64,000 bases of DNA from Shinella lacus (lineage in GTDB: Bacteria; Pseudomonadota; Alphaproteobacteria; Rhizobiales; Rhizobiaceae), in contig NZ_WHSB02000006.1 of NCBI RefSeq assembly GCF_010994755.1, positions 62,001 through 126,000 of the forward strand, given 5' to 3'. Numbering within the stretch: position 1 is the stretch's first letter; each line of letters starts with the position of its first letter. The notes beneath the pieces were generated by a model that saw only the letters and a list, made by a program, of their open reading frames with translations, made no database searches and was not told where the DNA came from. The translations under genes and the position numbers were made by a program. Below, piece after piece: positions 9,640-17,222 of the stretch.

Positions 9640-11376
9640 GTGGGGTATGGCGTGTCAGGAATAACAAGCGCAAAGCGCGTGGAGCGACAAACGGCTGAGA
9701 CGGAACTCGTGTCGCGCCTCGAAGGAGCCCGCTCGCGCATCGAGCAGCGGTTCCTTGATGGCGGCGTCGTCCTGCTCAACGTGCTCGATGTCCTTAACCG
9801 TCTGGTTGCATCGCTGGAGAACCTCTCCGGCTCGCTGGGCGACGAGGCCGCCGAGGCGACGATCGGCCAGCTCGTGGCAACCGTCGACCAGCTCACAGCG
9901 CTTCCCGGCATCGAGGAGATGCGCCAGCAGCGCCTCGGCAATGTCGCGGTGACGGAAAAGTCGCTCGGCGGCTATATTGCCGACATGCAGGAGACCCTGC
10001 GCTACCTCCGCACCTTCGCCACGACCGCAAAAATCACCGGCGCCGCCATTCCGGACTTTTCCGGCTTTGCGGAAGAAATCCTCGAACGCATTCAATACGG
10101 CAGGACCCAGGTCGACGCGCTCGGCACCAAGATCGGCACGCTGAGCAGCGTGATCGGCAGCGCCTCGACCGGGGGCGGGGAGGCACTCGAACGGTTCCGC
10201 CGCAGCGTGCCGGATATTGCCGGCAACCTGTCGCGCAATGCCGGCGACCTCACGGCGCAGCGCCGCCACCTTTCGCAGCTCGCCGCCAAGGTCGGCGCCT
10301 CGGCACGCCATGTGCAGACCAAGGTCGCGACCACGCTCTCGGCCATGCAGATCGGCGACATTACCCGCCAGCGCATCGAACATTGCCAGTCCGCCTTCAC
10401 CTTTCTGGACGACTATCTGGCCGCCGGAACGCTCGACGCGGAGGCGGCCGGCCGGCTGACCGCGCTTGTGCGCCATCTCGTCCATGCGCAGCTCGGCGAG
10501 ATCGCCCGCGATTTTGCGCGCGAGTGCAAGACGGTCGTCAGCACGATCCGCAGTTTCGGCGCCGATATCGACGGCTTGATGATGCTCTACGGAGACATGG
10601 ACGCCGCCGACGGCAAGTCGGCCGACCGCGCCATGCGCATCCTGGAGGCCGATATTGCCGCGGCGCGTGCCGTCGTGCGCGACATCGAGCAGGCCGCCGA
10701 CAAGGCCAATGCGCTCGGCCACAGCACGGTCGAGACCGTGCGCGAACTGTTGAAGGGCGTCGAGACGATCAAGCTGGTGCGCACCGACATCCAGTACATG
10801 GCGCTCAACACCAACCTGCGCTGCAGCAAGCTCGGCGAGGAGGGACGCGCGATCAACGTCGTGACGGCTGAACTGCGCACCTTCTCCACGCGGCTCGACG
10901 AGACGGCGGAACATATCCTCGTCGCCCTGCAATCGCTGGAAGACGATGCCGGCAGGCTGAGCGAGGCAGGCGCCAGCGCCGGCGGCTCGCTGGATGCGCA
11001 TCTGGAAGAGGCGCTCGACCATATCCGCCGCGCGGGCGACCGCATGGAAGAAGACATGACGGCGCTGCGTGCCTGCGGCGCGGACGTTTCCGCCAAGGCG
11101 GGCCGCACCATCGCCGACCTCGATTTCAACGCCGAACTCGGCGACGTGCTGGCGGATTGCTCGGCCCGCGCCGGCGACCTCCTCGGCCACGAGCTTCCCG
11201 ATCTGTCGGGCCTTGACGAGGCGCTCGCCGATCTCGGCAGCCGGATTTCCCGCACCTACACCATGGTTTCCGAGCGCGAGGTGCATGCCCGCATCTTCGG
11301 CACGCCGATGGAAGCGCCCGCCGCACCGGCGGCTGCGAAGACGGACGACGAACTGTTCGACGACGCATTGTTCTAG
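9640..11376 (+). CDS. Soluble receptor-like (degenerate MCP hairpin) protein divergent from the che operon
   Basis: 578 aa, no signal peptide or membrane segment, almost entirely predicted alpha-helix with Ala/Glu/Arg-rich coiled coil. Residues about 375-420 (IQYMALNTNLRCSKLGEEGR...INVVTAELRTFS) align with the MCP tip ([19 protein letters not shown]...[12 protein letters not shown]) in spacing and hydrophobic pattern but with many consensus residues replaced. A second motif, AMQIGDITRQRIEHC near 238-252, occurs in other chemotaxis-associated coiled-coil proteins. Two GTG starts are possible (9640, or 9652 with GAGTGGGG upstream). Long antisense frames here are codon-bias artefacts. It may be a cytoplasmic scaffold or atypical receptor for the adjacent CheA/CheW; the exact role is unknown. 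Confidence 0.8.
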   Translation: MGYGVSGITSAKRVERQTAETELVSRLEGARSRIEQRFLDGGVVLLNVLDVLNRLVASLENLSGSLGDEAAEATIGQLVATVDQLTALPGIEEMRQQRLGNVAVTEKSLGGYIADMQETLRYLRTFATTAKITGAAIPDFSGFAEEILERIQYGRTQVDALGTKIGTLSSVIGSASTGGGEALERFRRSVPDIAGNLSRNAGDLTAQRRHLSQLAAKVGASARHVQTKVATTLSAMQIGDITRQRIEHCQSAFTFLDDYLAAGTLDAEAAGRLTALVRHLVHAQLGEIARDFARECKTVVSTIRSFGADIDGLMMLYGDMDAADGKSADRAMRILEADIAAARAVVRDIEQAADKANALGHSTVETVRELLKGVETIKLVRTDIQYMALNTNLRCSKLGEEGRAINVVTAELRTFSTRLDETAEHILVALQSLEDDAGRLSEAGASAGGSLDAHLEEALDHIRRAGDRMEEDMTALRACGADVSAKAGRTIADLDFNAELGDVLADCSARAGDLLGHELPDLSGLDEALADLGSRISRTYTMVSEREVHARIFGTPMEAPAAPAAAKTDDELFDDALF

Positions 11377-11491
11377 GCGGTCAAATTTCCCTGTGAATTC
11401 CACGACTTCGCCGGACGGTCTTCACGGCCGTTTGGCGGTGGTCTGTTTCCCTGTATTTTTGAAAATATAGCGCTGGCAAAGCCGGAAGCGC

Positions 11492-11515
11492 CGATATATT
11501 CAAGGGGATATCACG
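11492..11515. promoter_or_regulatory. Possible ModE-type operator (Mo-box-like dyad) before modA
   Basis: CGATATAT - 8 bases - ATATCACG: the two arms match at 6 of 8 positions, with CG at the outside and an AT core, the general layout of Mo-boxes. It lies about 33 bases upstream of the modA ATG. A short ModE-type gene ends just downstream of modC. Assignment rests on resemblance only. Confidence 0.4.
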
Positions 11516-11547
11516 CTGCCCGAAGGCAGGAATAAGGGAGAACAGGA

Positions 11548-12321
11548 ATGAACCGTCGTCTGCTTCTGAAACTCGTCGTCGCCGCCTTCGCGGCGTTCCC
11601 GCTTGCCCTGCCGGCCGCCGCCGCGGAAAAGGTCACCGTCTTCGCCGCCGCCAGCCTCAAGAACGCGCTCGATGCGGCCAATGCCGCCTGGTCGAAGGAA
11701 ACCGGCAACGAGACGACGGTCTCCTATGCCGCAAGCTCGGCGCTCGCCAAGCAGATCGAGGCCGCAGCACCCGCCGATCTCTTCATCTCGGCCGACCTTG
11801 CCTGGATGGATTACGTTGCTGAAAAGAAACTGATCAAGGACGACACGCGCGTCAACCTGCTCGGCAACCGCATCGTGCTCGTCGCGCCGAAGGACAAGGC
11901 ATCGACCGTCGAGATCAAGGAAGGCTTCGACCTCGCCGGCCTCGTCGGTGACGGCAAGCTCGCCATGGGCGCGGTCGAAACCGTGCCGGCCGGCAAATAC
12001 GGCAAGGCGGCGCTCGAAAAGCTCGGCGTCTGGTCGTCGGTCGAAGGCAAGGTTGCCGGTGCCGAAAGCGTGCGTGCGGCGCTCGCCCTCGTCTCGCGCG
12101 GCGAGGCGCCCTACGGCATCGTCTACCAGACGGATGCCGCTGCCGATCCGGGCGTCGCCGTCGTCGGCACCTTCCCGGAAGACAGCCATCCGCCGATCAT
12201 CTACCCGGTCGCCATCCTGAACGAATCGAAGAGCGCCGCAGCGGCCGCCTATCTCGACTTCCTGAAGTCCGACAAGGCCGCCCCCTTCTTCACCGAACAG
12301 GGCTTCTCGATCCTGAAGTAA
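11548..12321 (+). CDS. modA: ModA, molybdate ABC transporter periplasmic binding protein
   Basis: Captures molybdate (and tungstate) in the periplasm and delivers it to ModB. 257 aa with a Sec signal peptide ending at PAAAA (about residue 26). The mature protein opens with KVTVFAAASLKNAL, where the ASL serine is a classic oxyanion ligand. The second ligand segment is SYAASSALAKQIE, followed by APADLFISADLAWMDY. GAVETVPAGKYGK and a conserved Tyr in GIVYQTDA follow in the expected order. Start ATG 11548 is preceded by GGGAG. A terminator-like hairpin follows, then modB. Confidence 0.95.
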   Translation: MNRRLLLKLVVAAFAAFPLALPAAAAEKVTVFAAASLKNALDAANAAWSKETGNETTVSYAASSALAKQIEAAAPADLFISADLAWMDYVAEKKLIKDDTRVNLLGNRIVLVAPKDKASTVEIKEGFDLAGLVGDGKLAMGAVETVPAGKYGKAALEKLGVWSSVEGKVAGAESVRAALALVSRGEAPYGIVYQTDAAADPGVAVVGTFPEDSHPPIIYPVAILNESKSAAAAAYLDFLKSDKAAPFFTEQGFSILK

Positions 12322-12336
12322 GACGAGCCTCGCGAC

Positions 12337-12361
12337 AGCCCCGGGCGCTAAACCCGGGGCT
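12337..12361 (+). terminator. Stem-loop between modA and modB
   Basis: agccccggg / cccggggct, 9-bp perfect stem with a 7-base loop, followed by tcgttt, 15 bases after modA stops. It is placed to reduce modB/modC expression relative to the binding protein, a common arrangement in ABC operons. Confidence 0.65.
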
Positions 12362-12377
12362 TCGTTTGTCGGGAAGT

Positions 12378-12451
12378 CCCAAACCCCGCACACGGCATCC
12401 GTGGCATGGATGGTCGGGTTAGGCCCGACCATGACGGACATGAGGTTTGGG
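12378..12451. repeat. Palindromic intergenic element inside the mod operon
   Basis: Nested dyads: outer cccaaacc / ggtttggg and inner atggtcggg / cccgaccat with a 5-base centre. The sequence resembles short palindromic elements scattered through rhizobial genomes. It lies between the modA hairpin and the modB start and could fold into one long RNA stem with the inner arm. No second copy was seen in this window. Confidence 0.55.
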
Positions 12452-12513
12452 TCTTGTCGACGGTCCGGCCCCGGTTCAATCTCCGGGGCTTCCGGCATTT
12501 CGAAGGAACCGAC

Positions 12514-13215
12514 GTGGACTGGCTTGCCTTGAGCGACGAGGAATGGACGGCGATCCGGCTGAGCCTCAGGGTCTCGGCGGTTGCGGTCCTCGTCAGCCTG
12601 CCGCTCGGCATTCTGGTCGCCCTGGCGCTCGCCCGCGGCCGCTTCTGGGGCAAGTCGATCCTCAACGGCATCGTGCACATGCCGCTGATCCTGCCGCCGG
12701 TCGTTACCGGCTTCCTGCTGCTCGTGCTGTTCGGCCGGCGCGGTGCCATCGGCTCGGTGCTCGACGAATGGTTCGGCATCGTGCTGTCCTTCCGCTGGAC
12801 GGGCGCGGCGCTTGCCTGCGGCGTCATGGGCTTTCCGTTGATGGTGCGCTCCATCCGGCTTTCCATCGAGGCCGTCGACCGCAAGCTGGAGGAGGCGGCC
12901 GGCACGCTGGGTGCGAGCCCGCTCTGGGTCTTCCTCACCGTCACCCTGCCGCTGATCCTGCCCGGCGTCATCGCCGGCGTGATCCTCGCCTTCGCGAAAG
13001 CCATGGGCGAGTTCGGCGCGACCATCACCTTCGTCTCCAACATTCCCGGCGAGACCCAGACCCTGTCTGCCGCCATCTACACCTTCACCCAGGTGCCCGG
13101 TGGGGACGCCGGCGCCATGCGCCTCACCCTCGTTGCGATCGCGATCTCCATGGTCGCGTTGCTCGCCTCCGAAGTGCTGGCGCAACGCATCGGCCGCAAG
13201 GTGAACCTCGAATGA
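12514..13215 (+). CDS. modB: ModB, molybdate ABC transporter permease
   Basis: Inner-membrane permease, 233 aa when started at GTG 12514 ([11 protein letters not shown]), with GAAGGA a few bases upstream. An in-frame ATG at 12406 would add 36 residues encoded by the palindromic element and is rejected. About five membrane segments are visible, such as [18 protein letters not shown] and [15 protein letters not shown]. The EAA loop is [22 protein letters not shown], the contact for ModC. The stop overlaps the modC ATG (ATGA). Confidence 0.94.
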   Translation: MDWLALSDEEWTAIRLSLRVSAVAVLVSLPLGILVALALARGRFWGKSILNGIVHMPLILPPVVTGFLLLVLFGRRGAIGSVLDEWFGIVLSFRWTGAALACGVMGFPLMVRSIRLSIEAVDRKLEEAAGTLGASPLWVFLTVTLPLILPGVIAGVILAFAKAMGEFGATITFVSNIPGETQTLSAAIYTFTQVPGGDAGAMRLTLVAIAISMVALLASEVLAQRIGRKVNLE

Positions 13216-14285
13216 GCCTCGTCGTCGAAGCCCGCCACCGGCTCGGCGATTTTTCGCTGGATGCCGCCTTCAGCGCCGATGGCGGCGTTACCGCGCTGTT
13301 CGGCCGCTCCGGCTCGGGAAAGACCTCGCTGGTCCGCATCATCGCCGGCCTGACGCGCCCGGAGGAAGGCCGCGTGCTGCTCGGCGACGAGGTGCTGGTC
13401 GATACCGCGCGGCGCATCTTCGTTCCCGCCCACCGCCGCCGCTTCGGCTACGTCTTCCAGGAGGCGCGCCTCTTCCCGCACCTCACGGTCCGCCAGAACC
13501 TCAATTACGGCCGCTGGTTCTCGCCGAAAGGCGCACGCGCGGAAAATCCGGAACGCATCGTCGACTTGCTCGGCATCGCCGACCTGCTCGATCGCCAGCC
13601 GAACAACCTTTCCGGCGGGGAAAAGCAGCGCGTCGCCATCGGCCGCGCGCTGCTCGCGTCACCCCGCCTGCTGCTGATGGACGAGCCGCTCGCCGCGCTC
13701 GACGAGGAGCGCAAGGCGGAAATCCTGCCTTATCTGGAACGCCTGCGCGACGAGGTGGGCATTCCCATCGTCTATGTCAGCCATTCGGTGGCAGAGGTCG
13801 CGCGCCTGGCCGACCGGGTGGTGCTGATGGCGGGCGGCCGCATCGAGGCGGTCGGTGCCGCTTCCGACGTGCTGGGCGGCCCGCGCCTGTCGTCCGCCGC
13901 CGATCGCCGCGAGGCCGGCAGCGTGCTGTCCGGCCATGTCGAGGCGCGCGACGCCGCCCACGGCCTCGCCACCATCCGCCTCGATGGCGGCGCGACCATC
14001 CTCGTGCCGGGGGCTGCCGTTTCGCCCGGCGAGACCGTGCGGCTGCGCATCCCCGCCCGCGACGTCATGGTGGCGACCGTGCGCCCGGAAGGCCTCAGCG
14101 CGCTCAACATTCTGGAAGGCATCGTGGAGGCGATCGAGCCGGACGGCGAGGGCATGGCGAGCCTGCGCATCGCCTGCGGCGGCGATCCTGTCCGTGCCCG
14201 CATCACCGCATTTTCCGTCGAGCGTCTGGGCCTCGTGCCGGGCCTCTCCGTACACGCCGTCATCAAGACGGTGGCGCTGGAATAG
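13212..14285 (+). CDS. modC: ModC, molybdate ABC transporter ATP-binding protein
   Basis: ATPase of the molybdate importer, 357 aa. Walker A is [11 protein letters not shown]-loop [13 protein letters not shown], signature [17 protein letters not shown], Walker [16 protein letters not shown]-loop VYVSHSVAE. The C-terminal third (about 265-357) is a TOBE/MOP-type molybdate-binding domain, seen in [18 protein letters not shown]. This is the likely site for feedback inhibition by molybdate. The true start is ATG 13212 overlapping the modB stop, although the frame stays open far upstream. Confidence 0.95.
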   Translation: MSLVVEARHRLGDFSLDAAFSADGGVTALFGRSGSGKTSLVRIIAGLTRPEEGRVLLGDEVLVDTARRIFVPAHRRRFGYVFQEARLFPHLTVRQNLNYGRWFSPKGARAENPERIVDLLGIADLLDRQPNNLSGGEKQRVAIGRALLASPRLLLMDEPLAALDEERKAEILPYLERLRDEVGIPIVYVSHSVAEVARLADRVVLMAGGRIEAVGAASDVLGGPRLSSAADRREAGSVLSGHVEARDAAHGLATIRLDGGATILVPGAAVSPGETVRLRIPARDVMVATVRPEGLSALNILEGIVEAIEPDGEGMASLRIACGGDPVRARITAFSVERLGLVPGLSVHAVIKTVALE

Positions 14286-14286
14286 A

Positions 14287-14386
14287 GCAATTCCAGCAAA
14301 AGTGCGTAGCGGTTTGGCGTCCGGAATTGCGTAAAAACAAAAAGATAGAGTGTTTTCGCGATTCGAAGAAAAGCGGAAACGCTCTA
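14287..14386. repeat. Palindromic repeat copy A plus adjoining dyad (modC/modE junction)
   Basis: gcaattcc ... ggaattgc spans 14287-14330 with the internal agtgcgtagcggttt core. A second imperfect dyad, tagagtgtttt / gaaacgctcta, spans 14346-14386. It sits between convergent modC and the modE-type gene, so it may also end both transcripts. Related copies are at 14811, 24759 and 37947. Confidence 0.75.
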
Positions 14387-14387
14387 C

Positions 14388-14747
14388 TCAGTCGGCGAGC
14401 TGCCCGACGATCCAGTCGATATCGTCGGCAAGGGCCGCGCGCGCCTTCTCCTCCATCGCCTGGTAATGCGCGATCAGCGCCTCGCCGAAGGGCGTCAGCA
14501 CCGCGCCGCCGCCCTGTTTTCCGCCGCGCTGCGATTCCACCACCGGCGCGCGAAACAGCCGGTTCATCTCGTCGACGAGCAGCCAGGCCCGGCGATAGGA
14601 CATGTCCATCGCCCGCCCACCGGCCGAAATCGAGCCGGTATCCTTGATATGCGAGAGAAGCTGGATCTTGCCCCGGCCGAGGCGCCCCTCCGGCTCGAAT
14701 TGGAGGCGGAAGATAATTTTCGGTTCGGTCTTGGCGGATGCTGACAT
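14388..14747 (-). CDS. Short ModE-type (N-terminal HTH only) transcriptional regulator
   Basis: 119-aa winged-helix protein of the ModE/LysR-like N-terminal family: GRGKIQLLSHIKDTGSISAG, then AMDMSYRRAWLLVDEMN as recognition region, then GGKQGGGAVLTPFGEALIAHY. Full ModE is about 260 aa and carries two MOP domains for molybdate; these are absent, so Mo sensing must come from elsewhere, or the protein responds to another signal. It is convergent with modABC and likely binds the modA upstream dyad. The ATG is preceded by a perfect hairpin instead of a clear Shine-Dalgarno. Confidence 0.85.
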   Translation of the reverse strand: MSASAKTEPKIIFRLQFEPEGRLGRGKIQLLSHIKDTGSISAGGRAMDMSYRRAWLLVDEMNRLFRAPVVESQRGGKQGGGAVLTPFGEALIAHYQAMEEKARAALADDIDWIVGQLAD

Positions 14748-14753
14748 GAATGT

Positions 14754-14775
14754 GGGCCCGTACTGCTACGGGCCC
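14754..14775 (-). promoter_or_regulatory. Perfect 9-bp dyad immediately 5' of the short modE gene
   Basis: gggcccgta - ctgc - tacgggccc ends 6 bases before the ATG, where the ribosome binding site should be. It could be an autoregulatory operator or an RNA hairpin that hides the initiation region. The structure is seen directly; the function is inferred. Confidence 0.5.
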
Positions 14776-14810
14776 AGCTATAACAGCGTTTTTCGCAAAT
14801 TGCAGTCGAC

Positions 14811-14856
14811 GCAATTCCAGGAAAAGTGTGAAGCGGTTTTCCTGAAAGTGCGTAAA
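14811..14856. repeat. Palindromic repeat copy B
   Basis: gcaattccaggaaaagtgtgaagcggttttcctgaaagtgcg matches copies A, C and D over its 5' half; the 3' arm has diverged (gaaagtgcg in place of ggaattgc). It lies just downstream of the aminotransferase gene stop, on the far side of modE. Confidence 0.7.
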
Positions 14857-14860
14857 ATAT

Positions 14861-16198
14861 TTAAGCGGCGCGCTTCAACGCATCGCCGAGGATCGAGACG
14901 ATATCCTCGAAGTGCTGCTTTTCCGCGATCAGCGGCGGCGAGAAGGCGATGATGTCGCCGGTCACGCGGATGAGCAGGCCCTTTTCGAAGCAATCGACGA
15001 AGACGTCATAGGCGCGCGTGCCGGGTGCCCCGTCGCGCGAGGCAAGCTCGATGCCGGCGATCAGGCCGATCGTGCGGATGTCGATGATATGCGGCAGGCC
15101 CTTCAGCGAATGCATCGCATTCTGCCAGTCGTCCTCAAGCTCGGCGGCACGGGTGAGCAGGCCCTCGTCGCGATAGATGTCGAGCGTCGCGATGCCCGCC
15201 GCGCAGGCCGCCGGATGGCCGGAATAGGTGTAGCCATGGAAGATCTCGATGGCGTTTTCCGGCCCATGCATCAGCGCGTCGTGCACCTTGCGGCTGGAGA
15301 AGACGGCACCCATCGGGATCGCGCCGTTGGTAAGGCCCTTGGCAGTGGTCACCAGATCCGGCGTGACGCCGAAATAGTTGGTGGCAAAGGATGCGCCGAG
15401 ACGGCCGAAGCCCGTGATGACTTCGTCGAAGATCAGCAGGATGCCGTGCTTGTCGCAGATCGCGCGCAGCCTTTCGAGGTAACCCTTCGGCGGGATGAGC
15501 ACGCCGGTGGAGCCGGCAACGGGTTCGACGATGCATGCCGCGATGGTTTCCGCGCCGTGCAGCGCCACCAGCCGCTCCAGATCGTCGGCAAGCTCCGCGC
15601 CATGCTCCGGCTGGCCCTTCACGAAGGCGTTCTTCGCCAGGTCATGGGTGTGGCGCAGGTGGTCGGAGCCGGGAAGCTGCGGGAAGACGCGGCGGTTGTT
15701 GATGATGCCGCCGACCGAAATGCCGCCGAAACCGACGCCGTGATAGCCGCGCTCGCGGCCGATGAGGCGCGTGCGCGTACCCTGGCCGATCGCCCGCTGG
15801 TAGGCGATGGCGATCTTCAGCGCGGTGTCGACCGATTCGGAGCCGGAGCCGGTGTAGAAGATGCGATCGAGCTTGGCGCCGTCCGGGCCGGGGGCGATTT
15901 CGGCCAGCCGCTCGGCAAAATCGAAGGCGATCGGATGGCCCATCTGGAAGGAGGGCGCAAAATCCATCTGGGTGAGTTGACGCTCGACGGCTGCGGCAAT
16001 CTGCCGGCGGCCGTGGCCGGCGTTCACGCACCAGAGTCCGGCCGTGCCGTCCAGCACGCGGCGTCCGTCGGCGCTCGTGTAATACATGCCCTCGGCGGCG
16101 GCGAGCAGGCGCGGTGCCGCCTTGAACTGGCGGTTGGCGGTAAAGGGCATCCAGTAGCTGTCGAGCACCGGTGCATTGGGCTTGTTATGGGCGTTCAT
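14861..16198 (-). CDS. Omega-amino-acid--pyruvate aminotransferase (class III, PLP)
   Basis: Transfers the amino group of beta-alanine-type omega-amino acids or amines to pyruvate, giving L-alanine and a semialdehyde. 445 aa from ATG 16198 (MNAHNKPN), preceded by AGAGGAG. Fold-type I class III features are the YTGSGSESVDTALKIA PLP-phosphate segment, the IFDEVITGFGRLG aspartate motif and the Schiff-base Lys in TTAKGLTNGAIPMG. The N-terminal DSYWMPFTANRQFK is characteristic of the beta-alanine:pyruvate group. It is divergent from an XRE-cupin regulator that probably controls it. The exact amine substrate is not decided. Confidence 0.9.
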   Translation of the reverse strand: MNAHNKPNAPVLDSYWMPFTANRQFKAAPRLLAAAEGMYYTSADGRRVLDGTAGLWCVNAGHGRRQIAAAVERQLTQMDFAPSFQMGHPIAFDFAERLAEIAPGPDGAKLDRIFYTGSGSESVDTALKIAIAYQRAIGQGTRTRLIGRERGYHGVGFGGISVGGIINNRRVFPQLPGSDHLRHTHDLAKNAFVKGQPEHGAELADDLERLVALHGAETIAACIVEPVAGSTGVLIPPKGYLERLRAICDKHGILLIFDEVITGFGRLGASFATNYFGVTPDLVTTAKGLTNGAIPMGAVFSSRKVHDALMHGPENAIEIFHGYTYSGHPAACAAGIATLDIYRDEGLLTRAAELEDDWQNAMHSLKGLPHIIDIRTIGLIAGIELASRDGAPGTRAYDVFVDCFEKGLLIRVTGDIIAFSPPLIAEKQHFEDIVSILGDALKRAA

Positions 16199-16236
16199 GG
16201 CAGATCTCCTCTGGCTGGGGCGATAGACGCCATGAT

Positions 16237-16324
16237 TTGCGATGCCGAACAAGTCCTTTTCTGGTTGACGTCAAGCTCTTGAAAAGAAAGGATATGGAAG
16301 TCAAGAATTGCGATATTCCGAACA
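16237..16324. promoter_or_regulatory. Divergent promoter region with repeated motif (aminotransferase / XRE-cupin regulator)
   Basis: Two direct copies of a motif, ttgcgatgccgaaca (16237-16251) and ttgcgatattccgaaca (16308-16324), flank a small inverted repeat tcaag-ct-cttga (16271-16282). Paired repeats in the shared intergenic region are a plausible operator for the neighbouring regulator. Confidence 0.45.
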
Positions 16325-16342
16325 TCTAGAACAGGAAAGATC

Positions 16343-16891
16343 ATGTCGGTCGATATCGGGGGCAGGCTGCGCCATCTGCGTCTCGCCCACAATCTGTCGC
16401 AGCGCGAGCTCGCCAAACGCGCCGGCGTCACCAATTCGACGATCTCGCTGATCGAATCGAACGCCTCTAACCCGTCCGTCGGTGCGCTGAAGCGCATCCT
16501 CGACGGCATCCCCATCGGCCTTGCGGAATTCTTCGCCTTCGAGCCGGACCGGCCAAAAAAGGCCTTCTACCGGTCGGATGAACTGGTGGAGATCGGCAAG
16601 GGCCCGATCTCCTTCCGCCAGGTCGGCGACAATCTCTTCGGCCGCAGCCTGCAAATCTTGAAAGAGTGCTACCAGCCCGGCGCGGATACTGGAAAGGTGC
16701 CGCTGGTGCACGATGGCGAGGAGGGCGGCATCGTGCTCTCCGGCCGGCTGGAGGTGACCGTCGACGACGAGCGCCGCATCCTCGGCCCGGGTGACGCCTA
16801 TTATTTCGAAAGCCGCCGGCCGCACCGTTTCCGCTGCGTCGGCCCGGTGCCTTGCGAGGTTATCAGCGCCTGCACGCCGCCAACCTTCTGA
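16343..16891 (+). CDS. XRE-family regulator with C-terminal cupin sensor
   Basis: 182 aa: an N-terminal helix-turn-helix at about 6-60 (LRLAHNLSQRELAKRAGVTN then STISLIESNASNPSVGALKR) and a cupin at about 105-175 (GEEGGIVLSGRLEVTV, GPGDAYYFESRRPHRF). This is the PuuR-like architecture, in which the cupin senses a small metabolite, often a polyamine or amino acid catabolite. It is transcribed away from the omega-aminotransferase, so local control of that gene is the natural reading. A strong hairpin terminator follows its stop. Confidence 0.9.
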   Translation: MSVDIGGRLRHLRLAHNLSQRELAKRAGVTNSTISLIESNASNPSVGALKRILDGIPIGLAEFFAFEPDRPKKAFYRSDELVEIGKGPISFRQVGDNLFGRSLQILKECYQPGADTGKVPLVHDGEEGGIVLSGRLEVTVDDERRILGPGDAYYFESRRPHRFRCVGPVPCEVISACTPPTF

Positions 16892-16896
16892 ACGGC

Positions 16897-16922
16897 AAAA
16901 AGCCCGCCGATGGCGGGCTTTT
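16897..16922. terminator. Bidirectional terminator between convergent genes
   Basis: aaaagcccgcc / ggcgggctttt, 11-bp stem with a short loop, giving a U-rich 3' arm on both strands. It lies between the regulator stop and the DUF1508 gene stop. Confidence 0.8.
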
Positions 16923-16938
16923 CGAGGGTTAGACCTGA

Positions 16939-17127
16939 TCAGGCCTGCGCTGTCGTCGTGTCTTCGACGGGCGCGCCGGGGCCGTTCTTCTTGATCGAAT
17001 CGATGGCGTTCTGGGCGCTCGCCTTGCTGGAATAGCCTTCGGTGGAGAACATCACTTCGCTGTTATACTTGAAGCGAACGCGAAACTCGCCAGCCTTGTC
17101 CTTGTAGATCTCGAACTTGTGCGCCAT
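16939..17127 (-). CDS. DUF1508 (YegP-type) small protein
   Basis: 62-aa single-repeat protein: MAHKFEIYKDKAGEFRVRFK, a central GYSSKASAQNAIDSIKKN and an acidic tail. The pattern of a hydrophobic strand, an aromatic/basic strand and the S-K-x-x-A-x-N-x-I-x-S-I-K helix defines DUF1508. E. coli YegP has two such repeats; this has one. GGAGGGG precedes ATG 17127. A much longer in-frame start inside the cyclase gene has no ribosome site. The function of the family is unknown. Confidence 0.85.
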   Translation of the reverse strand: MAHKFEIYKDKAGEFRVRFKYNSEVMFSTEGYSSKASAQNAIDSIKKNGPGAPVEDTTTAQA

Positions 17128-17222
17128 GGGTTGTCCCCTCCGTGCAGGTGTGAATCGACATGCGCAACCTGCCAGTCGGGCAAACCGCTGACAAGAGTGC
17201 CGTAGATTTCTGTGGTGGAGAT

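Noticed and set aside
9655..11403. 582-codon open frame antisense to the receptor-like gene
   Set aside because: Third-position GC bias makes antisense frames stay open here; composition is His/Arg/Gly-rich with no domain, and the plus-strand frame carries a coherent coiled coil.
12447..13211. In-frame N-terminal extension of modC through modB
   Set aside because: modC's ATG overlaps the modB stop and the ABC domain starts there; upstream codons are the shadow of modB.
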